64,000 nucleotides of DNA. Origin: Rhodopseudomonas sp. AAP120 (GTDB lineage Bacteria > Pseudomonadota > Alphaproteobacteria > Rhizobiales > Xanthobacteraceae). Below are positions 9,257-18,147 of this stretch, one piece after another. The notes under the pieces are model-generated. The model was not told where the DNA came from. It did not search any database and saw nothing but the letters and a program-made list of their open reading frames with translations. Position numbers and translations under genes: made by a program. Where the stretch lies: positions 1-64,000 of the forward strand of contig NZ_LJIC01000022.1 of NCBI RefSeq assembly GCF_001295845.1, written 5' to 3'. Every line of letters begins with the position of its first letter. Positions within the stretch are counted from its first letter, which is position 1.

Positions 9257-10161
9257 TGGCCATGAGCGAAGACCATATCGCGCTCGCCGCGGAATATGCG
9301 CTCGGCACGCTGGATGCCGACGAGCGGGCGCAGGTCGAGGCCATGATGGCCGCCGACAAGGACTACGCGGCTGTCGTCGAATCCTGGCAGATCAGGCTCA
9401 GCGCGCTCAACCAGATGGTCGGCGGCGTCGAGCCGTCGCCGGAAGTGTGGGAGCGGATCAAGGCGGCGATCATCGCGTCGGGCGATCAGCAGGCTTTCGC
9501 CCTGCCGGCTTCGGCGGCTGTTCCGGTGCCGCCGTTCGACACGGTGATCGTCCCGCCGCGGCCCGCCAACGACACCGGCTCCGGCCTCAGTCCGGAATCG
9601 ATGCGCGTCGTCCGTTTCGCCAAGCAGACCTATGTGTGGAAGCGCGTGGCGGGTGCCACCGGTGCGATCGCGGCCGGGCTGCTGCTGGTGCTCGGCGCAC
9701 AGCTTTATCAGCCCGATCTGCTGCCGAATGCGCTGCGGCCGCCGGTCCGCACCCAGATCGTCAAGGTCGAGACGCCCGCGCCGGCGATGCCGGCGCAATA
9801 CGTCGCGGTGTTGCAGCAGGGCGGCGACTCGCCAGCCTTCATCCTCACCGTCGACCCCGCCAACAAGATGTTCATGGTCCGCCGCGTCGCGGCGACCCCG
9901 GAGCCCGGCAAGAGCTATGAACTCTGGCTGGTGTCCGACAAGCTGCAGAAGCCGCGTTCGCTCGGCGTCATCGGCACGCACGACTTCACGCTCAATCCGT
10001 CGATGGCGTCCTACGATCCGGACATGGTGAACAAGGCGACCTACGCGGTAACGGTCGAGCCCGAAGGCGGCTCACCCACCGGCGTCGCGACCGGCCCGAT
10101 CGTGTATTCCGGCAAGCTGGTCGAAACCATGCCGCCGATGCCCGTGCCGCCGAAGCAGTAA
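9256..10161 (+). CDS. RskA-family membrane anti-sigma factor
   Basis: Expected to hold the upstream ECF sigma factor inactive at the membrane. It has about 301 residues. The N-terminal sigma-binding region begins with HIALAAEYALGTLDADER, typical of anti-sigma-K (RskA) proteins. A single transmembrane helix lies at about 133-152 (AIAAGLLLVLGAQLYQ). The rest is a periplasmic RskA domain with a GKSYELWLV motif. The start overlaps the sigma gene stop, so expression is coupled; an ATG two codons later is an alternative. Release probably depends on a signal acting on the periplasmic domain, but that is inference. Confidence 0.9.
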   Translation: MAMSEDHIALAAEYALGTLDADERAQVEAMMAADKDYAAVVESWQIRLSALNQMVGGVEPSPEVWERIKAAIIASGDQQAFALPASAAVPVPPFDTVIVPPRPANDTGSGLSPESMRVVRFAKQTYVWKRVAGATGAIAAGLLLVLGAQLYQPDLLPNALRPPVRTQIVKVETPAPAMPAQYVAVLQQGGDSPAFILTVDPANKMFMVRRVAATPEPGKSYELWLVSDKLQKPRSLGVIGTHDFTLNPSMASYDPDMVNKATYAVTVEPEGGSPTGVATGPIVYSGKLVETMPPMPVPPKQ

Positions 10162-10290
10162 GCCGCGCTCGTCGTCCCGAGGAGCTAAGCGAAGAGGCGA
10201 TCCGCTTCGTGCGACGGGCTGAATTGTTTCGCTCCGCGAGGACCCTCGGAGACCTGCAGTTCATCATTAGCCAGCGCGTATCAACCGCGC

Positions 10291-10324
10291 AAAAAGAAAG
10301 CGCCCGTGGGGAGCGGGCGCTTTC
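10291..10324 (-). terminator. Hairpin terminator between convergent genes
   Basis: AGAAAGCGCCCG pairs with CGGGCGCTTTCT. On the minus strand it is followed by TTTTTG, so it best serves the small gene at 10429-10629. It may also act on the anti-sigma operon. Confidence 0.8.
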
Positions 10325-10428
10325 TGGGTGATCCACTTGGGGCGAGTGGATCACTGCATCACACGCGGACGACCTGGGGGCTTAACAAGCGCCACGTGAA
10401 TGCAATCTCTGTCGGCCTATCGACCTCG

Positions 10429-10629
10429 TCAGCGAATGGCGGTGTTGTTCGTCGTCGAAAGCATCACAGGCTTGTCGGCCTTGATCACCCGCGCCGTCTG
10501 CGTATAGCCGTCGCTCGCGCCGAGGCGCGCCGTGATACCAAGTCCGGCCACAGCGATCCCTGCGACCAGTGCGACAGCCACGACCTTGAGATGGGTCGAG
10601 CGATCGGCGCTATAGATCGAGTGGTTCAT
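10429..10629 (-). CDS. Small single-pass membrane protein, predicted EcfG stress regulon member
   Basis: A 66-residue protein of unknown function. It has a short charged N-terminus, one hydrophobic helix (VVAVALVAGIAVAGLGI, about residues 16-33) and a polar tail ending TTNNTAIR. I chose the ATG at 10629 because GGAGG sits seven bases upstream; the longer frame would run through the promoter. The upstream GGAAC-N17-CGTT matches the general stress sigma factor consensus of alphaproteobacteria. This suggests a role in the general stress response, though nothing shows what the protein does. Confidence 0.75.
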   Translation of the reverse strand: MNHSIYSADRSTHLKVVAVALVAGIAVAGLGITARLGASDGYTQTARVIKADKPVMLSTTNNTAIR

Positions 10630-10710
10630 GGTGAGCCTCCTGGTGTCTTTCTCCACCTTCGAGATTTGGTAGTCGCGATCTCGAAGCAGGTTCAAACAAC
10701 TCGCCGAACA

Positions 10711-10736
10711 AACGTAGTCCATCGCTTTCCCGTTCC
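10711..10736 (-). promoter_or_regulatory. EcfG (general stress response) promoter
   Basis: On the minus strand GGAAC (10736-10732) is followed after exactly 17 bases by CGTT (10714-10711). This matches the known EcfG consensus GGAAC-N16/17-CGTT. It lies 82 bases before the small membrane gene's start codon and points toward it. Confidence 0.8.
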
Positions 10737-10961
10737 CAATATCCGATCACAAGGCGGTGATAAGACTTGAAGCGCCGCGAGGGTGCGACTGCGAACAAAT
10801 CTAAATATTAAGCTATTTCATAGGCTTGCCTGGTTTCTCAGGCCGGGAGGCAAGCCGCGGCCATTTACCCTTGCTCAACGGAATTGCGCTCGTCCCGCTT
10901 GTCTGTGACGAAAATATCGCACCGGCGAGTTGGCCTAGCGGCGCTGGTCGCTCGGGCCGAA

Positions 10962-13091
10962 TCAAACGCTGCCGACGGTTTTCAGCCGTGCCCGCGGATG
11001 GATTTCGGCTTGCGACAGCACGGTTGTCTGCGCCCGGAAACGCTCGACCAGCGAGCGCACGAACGGCCGGATCGCCGCCGATGTCACCAGCACCGGCGCT
11101 TCGCCTTCGCGCGCCGCCTGCTCGAATTTGTCGCGCACGGCCGTCATGAACTCCGACAGCTTCGACGGCGCCATCGCCAGGCTGCGCTCGTCGCCCTGGC
11201 CGATGATCGATTCGGCGAAGGCCTGCTCCCACTTCGCCGACAGCGCGATCAACGGCAGGTAGCCGTTGTACGAGGTGTTCTGCGCGCAGATCTGCCGCGC
11301 CAGCCTGGCGCGCACGTGTTCGACTATGGTCGACGGATTGCGCGAGAAGGCGAGGGCGTCGGCGATGCCTTCGAGAATGGTCGATAGATCGCGAATCGAG
11401 ATGCGCTCGGCGAGCAGCAATTGCAGCACGCGCTGGATGCCCGACACGGTGATCTGGCCCGGCACGATGTCCTTGACGAGCTCCGACTGCTCCGCCGGCA
11501 GATCCTTGAGCAGTTTCTGGGTCTCGCCGTAGGATAGCAGGTCCGACATGTTGCCCTTCAACAGCTCGGTCAGATGCGTCGACAGCACGGTGGCGGCATC
11601 GACCACCGTGTAGCCCTTCAGCGACGCCTCTTCCTTGAACGCGGCATCGACCCAGGTCGCAGGGAGACCAAACGTCGGCTCGGTGGTGTGGATGCCCGGC
11701 ACGGTGACCTGCTCGCCGCCGGGGTCCATGACCATGAACTGGTTGGGCCAGATCCGGCCGGTGCCGGCGTCGACTTCCTTGATCTTGATGACGTAGGTGT
11801 TGGCCTCGAGCTGGACGTTGTCGAGGATACGCACCGCCGGCATCACGAAGCCCATCTCGATCGCGAGCGAACGGCGCAGCGCCTTGATCTGTTCGGTGAG
11901 GCGGTCGGTGCCGTCAGGGCCATTGACCAGCGGCAGCAGCGCGTAGCCGAGTTCGATCTTGAGGTCGTCGATCTTCAGCGCGGCGCTGATCGGCTCCTCG
12001 GCGGCTGCAGCAGCGGCCGCCGCCATCCCGGCCGGCGACTGCGCCGCCGCGACGTCGGCCGCCGCCTTGGTCTCCTTCTTGCGCCGGCTCGCCTTCACCG
12101 CCAGCCAGCCGGCGCCGCCACCGAGCGCCAGGAAGGGCAGCGTCGGAATTCCGGGCAGGGCCGCCAGCACCAGCATCACGCCGGCCGCCATGCCGAGCGC
12201 CTGCGGGTAGCCGGACAACTGGCCCATCAGCGCCTTGTCGGCAGAGCCGGAGATGCCGGCCTTCGACACCAGCAGGCCGGCGGCCGTCGAGACGATCAGC
12301 GCCGGCACCTGGGTGACGAGGCCGTCGCCGACGGTGAGCAGCGTGTAGGTGTGGCCGGCTTCGGCGAAGCTCAGCCCCTGCTGGGCGACGCCGATGATAA
12401 TGCCGCCGATGACGTTGATGAACACCACCAGCAGGCCGGCGATGGCGTCGCCGCGGACGAATTTCGAGGCACCGTCCATGGCGCCGAAGAAGCCGCTCTC
12501 GTCCTCGAGCTCCTTGCGCCGCGTCTTCGCCGTGGCCTCGTCGATCAGGCCGGCCGAGAGGTCGGCGTCGATCGCCATCTGCTTGCCGGGCATCGAGTCC
12601 AATTGGAAGCGCGCCGCGACTTCGGCGATACGGCCCGAACCCTTGGTGATGACCACGAAGTTGACGATGATCAGGATCGTGAACACGATGATCCCGATCA
12701 CGAAATTGCCGCCCATCACGAAATTGCCGAACGCCTCGATGACGTGGCCGGCAGCGGCGGTGCCCTCGTGGCCGTGCGACAGGATCAGCCGGGTCGAGGC
12801 CATGTTGAGCGACAGCCGCAGCATGGTCGAGATCAGCAGCACGGTCGGGAACGACGAGAATTCCAGCGGCGCCTGGATGAACAGCGCGGTCATCAGGATC
12901 AGGATCGACAGCGTGATCGAGATCGCCAGGAACAGATCGAGGACGATCGCCGGCAGCGGCAGGATCAGCACGACCAGGATGGTCAGCACGCCGAATGCGA
13001 GCGCGAGATCGCCGCGCTTCAGCATGGTCAAGATGTCTTTGAAACTGGGAAGACCGCCGCCGGTGCCCTGGCCGACCGTGGTGTCCGTCAT
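10962..13091 (-). CDS. flhA: Flagellar export gate protein FlhA
   Basis: Integral membrane core of the flagellar type III export gate. It has 709 residues, normal for FlhA. The first ~330 residues hold about eight transmembrane helices and the FHIPEP-family core, including SFPTVLLISTMLRLSLN and GDGLVTQVPALIVS. The cytoplasmic domain (about 370-709) binds export chaperones. I start at 13091 (MTDTTVGQG) with AGAGG upstream; a longer frame to 13217 has no such support. Unlike many flagellar clusters, flhB and fliR are not adjacent. A CtrA-like site lies upstream. Confidence 0.96.
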   Translation of the reverse strand: MTDTTVGQGTGGGLPSFKDILTMLKRGDLALAFGVLTILVVLILPLPAIVLDLFLAISITLSILILMTALFIQAPLEFSSFPTVLLISTMLRLSLNMASTRLILSHGHEGTAAAGHVIEAFGNFVMGGNFVIGIIVFTILIIVNFVVITKGSGRIAEVAARFQLDSMPGKQMAIDADLSAGLIDEATAKTRRKELEDESGFFGAMDGASKFVRGDAIAGLLVVFINVIGGIIIGVAQQGLSFAEAGHTYTLLTVGDGLVTQVPALIVSTAAGLLVSKAGISGSADKALMGQLSGYPQALGMAAGVMLVLAALPGIPTLPFLALGGGAGWLAVKASRRKKETKAAADVAAAQSPAGMAAAAAAAAEEPISAALKIDDLKIELGYALLPLVNGPDGTDRLTEQIKALRRSLAIEMGFVMPAVRILDNVQLEANTYVIKIKEVDAGTGRIWPNQFMVMDPGGEQVTVPGIHTTEPTFGLPATWVDAAFKEEASLKGYTVVDAATVLSTHLTELLKGNMSDLLSYGETQKLLKDLPAEQSELVKDIVPGQITVSGIQRVLQLLLAERISIRDLSTILEGIADALAFSRNPSTIVEHVRARLARQICAQNTSYNGYLPLIALSAKWEQAFAESIIGQGDERSLAMAPSKLSEFMTAVRDKFEQAAREGEAPVLVTSAAIRPFVRSLVERFRAQTTVLSQAEIHPRARLKTVGSV

Positions 13092-13246
13092 GTCCGCCGC
13101 CTCTTTCCGCCGTCTCGGTCGCGTCCGTTCCAGAGTCGGGACGCCGCTCGTCGAGGCACCGCACTGGCGCCCGCGGCCGTGACACGGTGCGCGGCCGACG
13201 ACACCATCACTGGGCAAATTTTGCCGGGTTTATGGTTAGGAAAGGG

Positions 13247-13261
13247 TTAACGAGGATTAAC
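13247..13261. promoter_or_regulatory. CtrA-like site upstream of flhA
   Basis: TTAA, six bases, then TTAAC, 156 bases before the flhA start. The CtrA consensus is TTAA-N7-TTAA, so the spacing is one base short. A TAACCAT sequence lies nearby on the minus strand. CtrA is known to control flhA-class genes in other alphaproteobacteria. Confidence 0.35.
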
Positions 13262-13309
13262 GGCCGCGCAGGGCAGGCCGCCGCCGGTGTCGCTTGACCC
13301 GCGGTGGCC

Positions 13310-14578
13310 ATGCGGCAAACTTGTGGCGTGGAAACGCCTCGCAAGACGACCGGCCCAAGGCCGGCATTCGTGCTCGACTCCCGCCAGGCCTGGATCAGGC
13401 TGGCGCTCGCGCTTGTCATTGGCTCGATCGGCAGCGTCGGGATGTGGTCGGTGGTGGTCGTGCTGCCGGTGGTGCAGGCTGAGTTCGGCGCCAGCCGCGG
13501 CACGGCGTCGCTGGCCTTCACCATGGCGATGCTCGGCTTCGGCCTCGGCGGCGTCGCCACCGGCAAGCTGACCGACCGGTTCGGCATCGTCGCGGCGATC
13601 GGCAGCGGCGTGCTGCTGATCGGGCTCGGCTATGCGGCCGCCGGGCTGTCGGCCGCGCAGTGGCAATTCAATCTGATGCACTTCGTCATCGGGGTCGGCG
13701 CCTCGGCGACGTTCGGGCCGCTGATGGCCGCGGTGTCGCACTGGTTCGAGCGCTATCGCGGCCTGGCGGTGACGATCTCCGCCTCGGGCAATTATCTCGG
13801 CGGCGCGCTGTGGCCGCCGCTGGTCAATTGGAGCACGCAGACCTACGGCTGGCGCGCCACGCATCTGGCGATCGGCGCGTTCTGCGTCGTCGCCATGACG
13901 CTGACGCTGATCGTGCTGCGCGCCCGGATGCGCGCCGCGGCGCCGCAAACGGCCGCGGCTGCTCCGGCGCCGCGCATCGACCTGCAGCTCGGCACCAACA
14001 CGCTGACGGTGATCCTGTGCGTGGCCTCGATCGCCTGCTGCGTCGCGATGGCGATGCCGCAGGTCCACATCGTCGCTTATTGCGGCGACCTCGGCTATGG
14101 CGTCGCGCGCGGCGCCGAGATGCTGTCGCTGATGCTGGCGTTCGGCATCGTCAGCCGGATCGGCTCCGGCTATCTGGCCGACCGCATCGGCGGCATCCCG
14201 ACGCTGCTGATCGGCGCGGTGGCACAGGGCGCTGCGCTGCTGTTCTATCTGTTCTTCGACAGCCTGCCGTCGCTCTACGTGATCTCGGCGATGTTCGGCC
14301 TGTTCCAGGGCGGCATCGTGCCGGCCTATGCGATCATCGTCCGCGAGGCGATGCCGGCGCGCGAAGCCGCCACCCGGGTCGGCCTGGTGATCCTGGCCTC
14401 GGTGGTCGGCATGTCGCTCGGCGGCTGGATCTCCGGGGTGATCTTCGACGCCACCGGCTCCTACGCCGCCGCCTTCCTCAACGGCATCGCCTGGAACGCC
14501 GTCAACGTCACCATCGTCACCGCCTTGTGGCTGCGCTCGCGGCGGCGTGGGGGCGGGGCGAGGGTGGCAGTGGCATAG
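13310..14578 (+). CDS. Major facilitator superfamily transporter
   Basis: Inner-membrane secondary transporter of about 422 residues with roughly 12 hydrophobic segments. The loop after helix 2 reads GKLTDRFG and its repeat in the second half reads GYLADRIGG, the MFS signature positions. The closest general type appears to be the monocarboxylate/oxalate-formate group of organic anion carriers, but the substrate is unknown. Start choice is uncertain: GTG at 13304, ATG at 13310 or GTG at 13328. A SnoaL-like gene follows 44 bases later and may be cotranscribed. Confidence 0.88.
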   Translation: MRQTCGVETPRKTTGPRPAFVLDSRQAWIRLALALVIGSIGSVGMWSVVVVLPVVQAEFGASRGTASLAFTMAMLGFGLGGVATGKLTDRFGIVAAIGSGVLLIGLGYAAAGLSAAQWQFNLMHFVIGVGASATFGPLMAAVSHWFERYRGLAVTISASGNYLGGALWPPLVNWSTQTYGWRATHLAIGAFCVVAMTLTLIVLRARMRAAAPQTAAAAPAPRIDLQLGTNTLTVILCVASIACCVAMAMPQVHIVAYCGDLGYGVARGAEMLSLMLAFGIVSRIGSGYLADRIGGIPTLLIGAVAQGAALLFYLFFDSLPSLYVISAMFGLFQGGIVPAYAIIVREAMPAREAATRVGLVILASVVGMSLGGWISGVIFDATGSYAAAFLNGIAWNAVNVTIVTALWLRSRRRGGGARVAVA

Positions 14579-14622
14579 GTGGCGGGCGCAAGCGCCCACA
14601 GCACCGTCCGCAGGGAGCATGC

Positions 14623-15036
14623 ATGCGCGATCAGGATCTCGCCGGCTTTTATCGCGACTACATCGCCTGCCTCAATCGCCGCGCCTGGCCGGCGCTCGGC
14701 GGCTTCGTGGCCGACGAGGTGAGCCACAACGGCAACGAGCTGGGGCTCGCCGGCTATCGCGCCATGCTGGAGCAGAACGTTCGCGACATCCCCGACCTGC
14801 GCTTCGCCATCGAGCTGCTGGTCTGCGACGCCGAACGCATCGCCAGCCGGCTGTGGTTCGATTGCACCCCGACCGGCCGCTTTCTCGGCCTGCCCATCGA
14901 CGGGCGGCGGGTCCGCTTCGCCGAGAACGTGTTTTACGAGATCCGCGATGGGAAGATCGCCGAGGTCTGGTCCGTCCTCGACAAGGCCGCGCTGGAAGCC
15001 CAGCTGGCGCCGAACGCCGGCCCCGCGCCGCGCTGA
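14623..15036 (+). CDS. SnoaL-like (NTF2-fold) protein, ester cyclase-like
   Basis: A 137-residue protein with the NTF2/SnoaL-like pattern: an N-terminal helix (LAGFYRDYIACLN), GLAGYRAMLEQNVRDIPDLRF, TGRFLGLPIDGRRVRFAENVFYEI in pieces, and DGKIAEVWSVLD near the end. Members of this fold include polyketide cyclases and many uncharacterised small-molecule enzymes. The start has CAGGGAG upstream. It sits just after the MFS gene. No substrate can be assigned. Confidence 0.8.
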   Translation: MRDQDLAGFYRDYIACLNRRAWPALGGFVADEVSHNGNELGLAGYRAMLEQNVRDIPDLRFAIELLVCDAERIASRLWFDCTPTGRFLGLPIDGRRVRFAENVFYEIRDGKIAEVWSVLDKAALEAQLAPNAGPAPR

Positions 15037-15149
15037 CCGCGCCATTGTGCTAGGGTGGCGAGAGATCAGCGCGCACCCAGCTATGGATTGCCCGTGACCG
15101 CGCGGCATTGTATGGCCATCTGCCCCCTGCCGCTCCGGCGGCCCCGGCG

Positions 15150-15225
15150 GGGCCTGTAGCTCAATGGTTAGAGCCGGCCGCTCATAACGGTCTGGTTGCA
15201 GGTTCGAGTCCTGCCGGGCCCACCA
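15150..15225 (+). tRNA. tRNA with CAT anticodon, probably tRNA-Ile2 (lysidine type)
   Basis: A 76-base cloverleaf: acceptor GGGCCTG pairs with CGGGCCC, with the TAGCTCAATGGTTAGAGC D arm, anticodon loop CTCATAA, the TTCGAGT T loop, and encoded CCA. The D arm and anticodon region resemble E. coli tRNA-Ile2, whose CAT anticodon is modified to lysidine by TilS, more than elongator tRNA-Met. Automated tools would report Met. The lower-GC segment that follows suggests use as an integration site. Confidence 0.9.
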
Positions 15226-15645
15226 ATGATTTCAATGAAGTTTTTGGCAAAGAGGTCGTCAGCGCGGGTGTTTCTTAAGAAAAGATCTTGCTCGTGGCAC
15301 GCGTCGGTTCTTTCAGCGACCCGCCAAGCGCATCCATTCCGATGTCGAGTTTGGTTCGCTCAAATATGATGCGGCCCCAACTCTCGCTGCGTTAGTAAGA
15401 TGACCCGGGCGTCTGCAGATGGGACGCATCTCGTCTGCGTCTCGCGCTAGGCACCAATACTGAAGACTTTTGGAGCTCACATCTTTGTTGACGATCAGGA
15501 GAAGCACGTACTGAGGGCGGCAAACGCTGTCGTAGCTGGGCACGTTCCAGAACCTCACTCGCTACTGAGTGTAAAATCTTCTGTCGCATTGATCTGAGTT
15601 GGGCATTTTGTATATCGAAGTTTTACGAGCAGAACGGGTGGGGGT
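15226..15645. other. Intergenic stretch after the tRNA, no supported gene
   Basis: This 420-base region is less GC-rich than its surroundings. Short minus-strand frames at 15313-15558 and 15392-15589 have no recognisable product and overlap one another. They could be decayed remains of inserted DNA. I see no copy of the tRNA 3' end that would mark an attachment site. Confidence 0.4.
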
Positions 15646-17451
15646 ATGCAGGTTGGTATAGTCACGATTGACAAGCTGTTCGGCAAGGAGGTGCACTATG
15701 CCGTGCCACTCTACCAGCGGCCCTACGTTTGGAACGAGCATGACCAGTGGCGTCCACTCTGGGATGACCTCCAGCCTCTGGCTGAAATGGTGGCGGACGG
15801 CAAACAGAGTCGCGCCCACTTTATGGGGGCGTCGGTTCAAGAACCGATCCCGGTGCCAGCAGGGGCGACGGAAACGCGTAGGGTGATTGACGGACAGCAG
15901 CGTTTGACGACGCTACAAATGCTCCTGAAGGCATTTCGTGATGTCGCCTCGGCGCGCGGCCATGCGCCTCATGCGCAGGCGATTGATGGACTGCTGCGGA
16001 ATAGCGATCCGTTGATCACCGATGCGCCCAAGCGGTTAAAACTGTGGCCGACCCGGACTGACCAGCAAGACTACCAACACGTGATGGATGTTGCCTCCCC
16101 CGACGAACTGAAGCAGGCGCTCGGAAGGCCGGGCGCATCCTATCCGCTTAAAAATCACAACATAGCTAATGCCTATCTGTTCTTTCACAAAGAGATCGAC
16201 GCTTGGTTTGTGGCGGATGAGGCTGACATCGCCTCCCGCGTAAAGGGCCTCTATGGTGCGATCCGCGATCAGCTTCGGCTCGTGGTAATCGATCTCGATG
16301 ATAAGGACGATGCCCAGGCCATCTTCGAGACGCTGAACGCGAGAGGCGCACCGCTGCTTTCCGCCGATCTCGTGAAGAACTCACTGCTGGGGCAACTGCC
16401 GCCGAATGACGCGGCTGAAGCGTACAGAAAATACTGGCAGAGTTTCGATAGTGACGGTGCGTTCTGGCGTGAGTTGATCGGTCGCGGTCACGCGCAGCGA
16501 GCCCGCATCGAGACTTTCCTCCAGCACGCCCTTACCCTGCTCATGGGCAAGATAGTCAGTGCCGGTCATCTCTACAACGCCTATCTAGAGTATTCCGAAA
16601 CGCCTGCTGCCGGAACAGCGCTCGACATGCTCAAGCGGTTCAAGAGACTGGGCGATATCTATCGACGGCTCCTTGAGCCGCAAAGAGATGATCGGCTCGA
16701 ACGTTTCTTCTACCGACTGCACACTCTAGACGTTGTGACTGCTTGGCCTTTCATTTTGGCGCTTTATGACCGACATGAAGAGCGTCCAGACGCTGTTCGT
16801 GAAGTCTTAATTGATCTCGAAACCTATCTCGTCCGACGCATGGTCTGCCGGCTCAGTACGAGGGGGTACGGCACGGTCTTTGCCGCATTGACCAACGTGG
16901 TCATCGCTGTGCAGGACGACGTTGTCGCCGCTGTGCGTACAGCACTTTTGAAGGGCGAAGCCGAAGTTGATCGGATGCCGAGCGACGTCGAGTTTGAGCA
17001 TGCTTGGACCGCCTATCAGCTTTATGAGAACCTAACTCGACCGCGCATGCGGCTTCTACTGGAGGCCATGGAAGAAGCGCTCCGAACCGAATTTGCTGAA
17101 GAGACGGGGGCTCCGCGCAATCTGACCATCGAGCACGTTATGCCTCAGGGGTGGCGCGAGCACTGGCCTCTATCGGTTGACGGATCAGCGGAGCAGCGCG
17201 ATCGCATTGTCCAAACCATTGGCAATCTCACGCTGCTCACGAAGAAGTTCAACCCATATCAATCCAACCGTCCTTGGATCGACGGGCAGAACCCCGAATG
17301 TGGCAAACGCGCAAATCTCGATGCACACACGGTGCTCGTGATGAACCGCGAACTTTGCCACTGCAACGAATGGATGGAAGCTGACATCAAGAACCGTGCG
17401 TCACGTTTATTCGAATTGGCCAAGGCGATCTGGCCGCAGCCCAACGCCTAG
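15646..17451 (+). CDS. DUF262/DUF1524 protein, GmrSD-like type IV restriction candidate
   Basis: A 601-residue protein. The N-terminal DUF262 (ParB-like nucleotidase) domain has PLYQRPYVW (21-29), RRVIDGQQRLTTL (78-90) and FETLNARGAPL (about 227-237). The C-terminal DUF1524 domain is an HNH-type nuclease module with IEHVMPQGW near 495 and IGNLTLL near 525. In characterised members (GmrSD, BrxU) this pairing cleaves phage DNA with modified bases. Here it stands alone, next to a tRNA, and uses more A/T-ending and AGA codons than neighbours, suggesting transfer. Restriction activity is inferred from family. The start is the ATG at 15646 after a GGGGGT stretch. Confidence 0.85.
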   Translation: MQVGIVTIDKLFGKEVHYAVPLYQRPYVWNEHDQWRPLWDDLQPLAEMVADGKQSRAHFMGASVQEPIPVPAGATETRRVIDGQQRLTTLQMLLKAFRDVASARGHAPHAQAIDGLLRNSDPLITDAPKRLKLWPTRTDQQDYQHVMDVASPDELKQALGRPGASYPLKNHNIANAYLFFHKEIDAWFVADEADIASRVKGLYGAIRDQLRLVVIDLDDKDDAQAIFETLNARGAPLLSADLVKNSLLGQLPPNDAAEAYRKYWQSFDSDGAFWRELIGRGHAQRARIETFLQHALTLLMGKIVSAGHLYNAYLEYSETPAAGTALDMLKRFKRLGDIYRRLLEPQRDDRLERFFYRLHTLDVVTAWPFILALYDRHEERPDAVREVLIDLETYLVRRMVCRLSTRGYGTVFAALTNVVIAVQDDVVAAVRTALLKGEAEVDRMPSDVEFEHAWTAYQLYENLTRPRMRLLLEAMEEALRTEFAEETGAPRNLTIEHVMPQGWREHWPLSVDGSAEQRDRIVQTIGNLTLLTKKFNPYQSNRPWIDGQNPECGKRANLDAHTVLVMNRELCHCNEWMEADIKNRASRLFELAKAIWPQPNA

Positions 17452-17643
17452 CAATGCTGATTGATGCCCACGTCTCTAAAGAGTGCCAGAAGACTGTATG
17501 GCCGAGGGGGCTCGTAGCGTCTTGGAGAAAGACAGGTACTTTGCGAGCTTCTTCGGCTAATGGTTTTTAATGGCGCAAACACGAGTTCTTACACATCATC
17601 CAACACGGCGATGGTTGATATATTTTAGATTTCAGGCTCGGCT

Positions 17644-17859
17644 TCACGTAGCGCGGTGATCCTGCAGGAGTACCTGCTCGGGCGCCACGCCTGGATGATT
17701 GTCCGGTAGCAGGTCTAGCGCCATGGCGGAAATCTTCGCCAGCAGTTCGTCCAGCGTCGGCGCATCAGCCGCGGCGGGGATCGCGTCGCAATGGCCGGTC
17801 CAGACCTGGGCCTCGGCGTCCCAGAGTGCGGAAATCGTAAAGATCACCGGTTTGCTCAT
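17644..17859 (-). CDS. DUF1902 family small protein (HicB-like)
   Basis: A 71-residue protein that starts MSKPVIFTISALWDAEAQVW and contains TLDELLAKISAMALDLL. It fits the DUF1902 family, which shares the HicB-antitoxin-like fold. Start at 17859 is supported by GGAG in GATGGAGTGCCC. No HicA-like toxin gene is visible beside it, so an antitoxin role is unproven. It points toward the defence-like gene across a 192-base gap (17452-17643) in which I see nothing. Confidence 0.7.
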   Translation of the reverse strand: MSKPVIFTISALWDAEAQVWTGHCDAIPAAADAPTLDELLAKISAMALDLLPDNHPGVAPEQVLLQDHRAT

Positions 17860-18004
17860 GGGCACTCCATCGGTCGGATCCGCCGGCACTCGGCTCGACG
17901 GCTACAGCACGTCTAGCATAGCTGGCGCCGCGACGGGAGAGTGCAGGCAAGAGGCCGAGACCTCAACGGCCCGGCGCGGTTTCACGCCGCGAGCGCCGAG
18001 TATT

Positions 18005-18023
18005 AAGTCTATTATAAAGACTT
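18005..18023. promoter_or_regulatory. Inverted repeat upstream of the GntR gene (possible operator)
   Basis: AAGTCT and AGACTT face each other across seven A/T-rich bases, 125 bases before the GntR start. GntR proteins often bind their own promoter at such GT...AC palindromes. Assignment is inference. Confidence 0.4.
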
Positions 18024-18147
18024 TGGGATGTTTCGAGGCGGCAAAGCCGCTATAGTTGCGGCGTCTGGCGTATCGCGTCGGGCGGTCGCTGTGGTCGGAT
18101 GCGCACGGCTAGGCGATCCGGTTCACCTGACGCGAGACACCACGCCC

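Noticed and set aside
11574-13250. Long open frame opposite flhA (and others opposite fliI, bchE, copA, phosphoketolase and the hybrid kinase)
   Set aside because: High GC keeps the opposite frames open. These proteins are Arg/His/Asp-rich with no family signs, while the other strand has full conserved genes.
15313-15589. Minus-strand short frames after the tRNA
   Set aside because: No ribosome binding site, no recognised family, and mutual overlap. Left as unsupported.
15226-18147. Integrated element with attachment repeat
   Set aside because: No copy of the tRNA 3' end, integrase or transposase is visible, so boundaries cannot be claimed.
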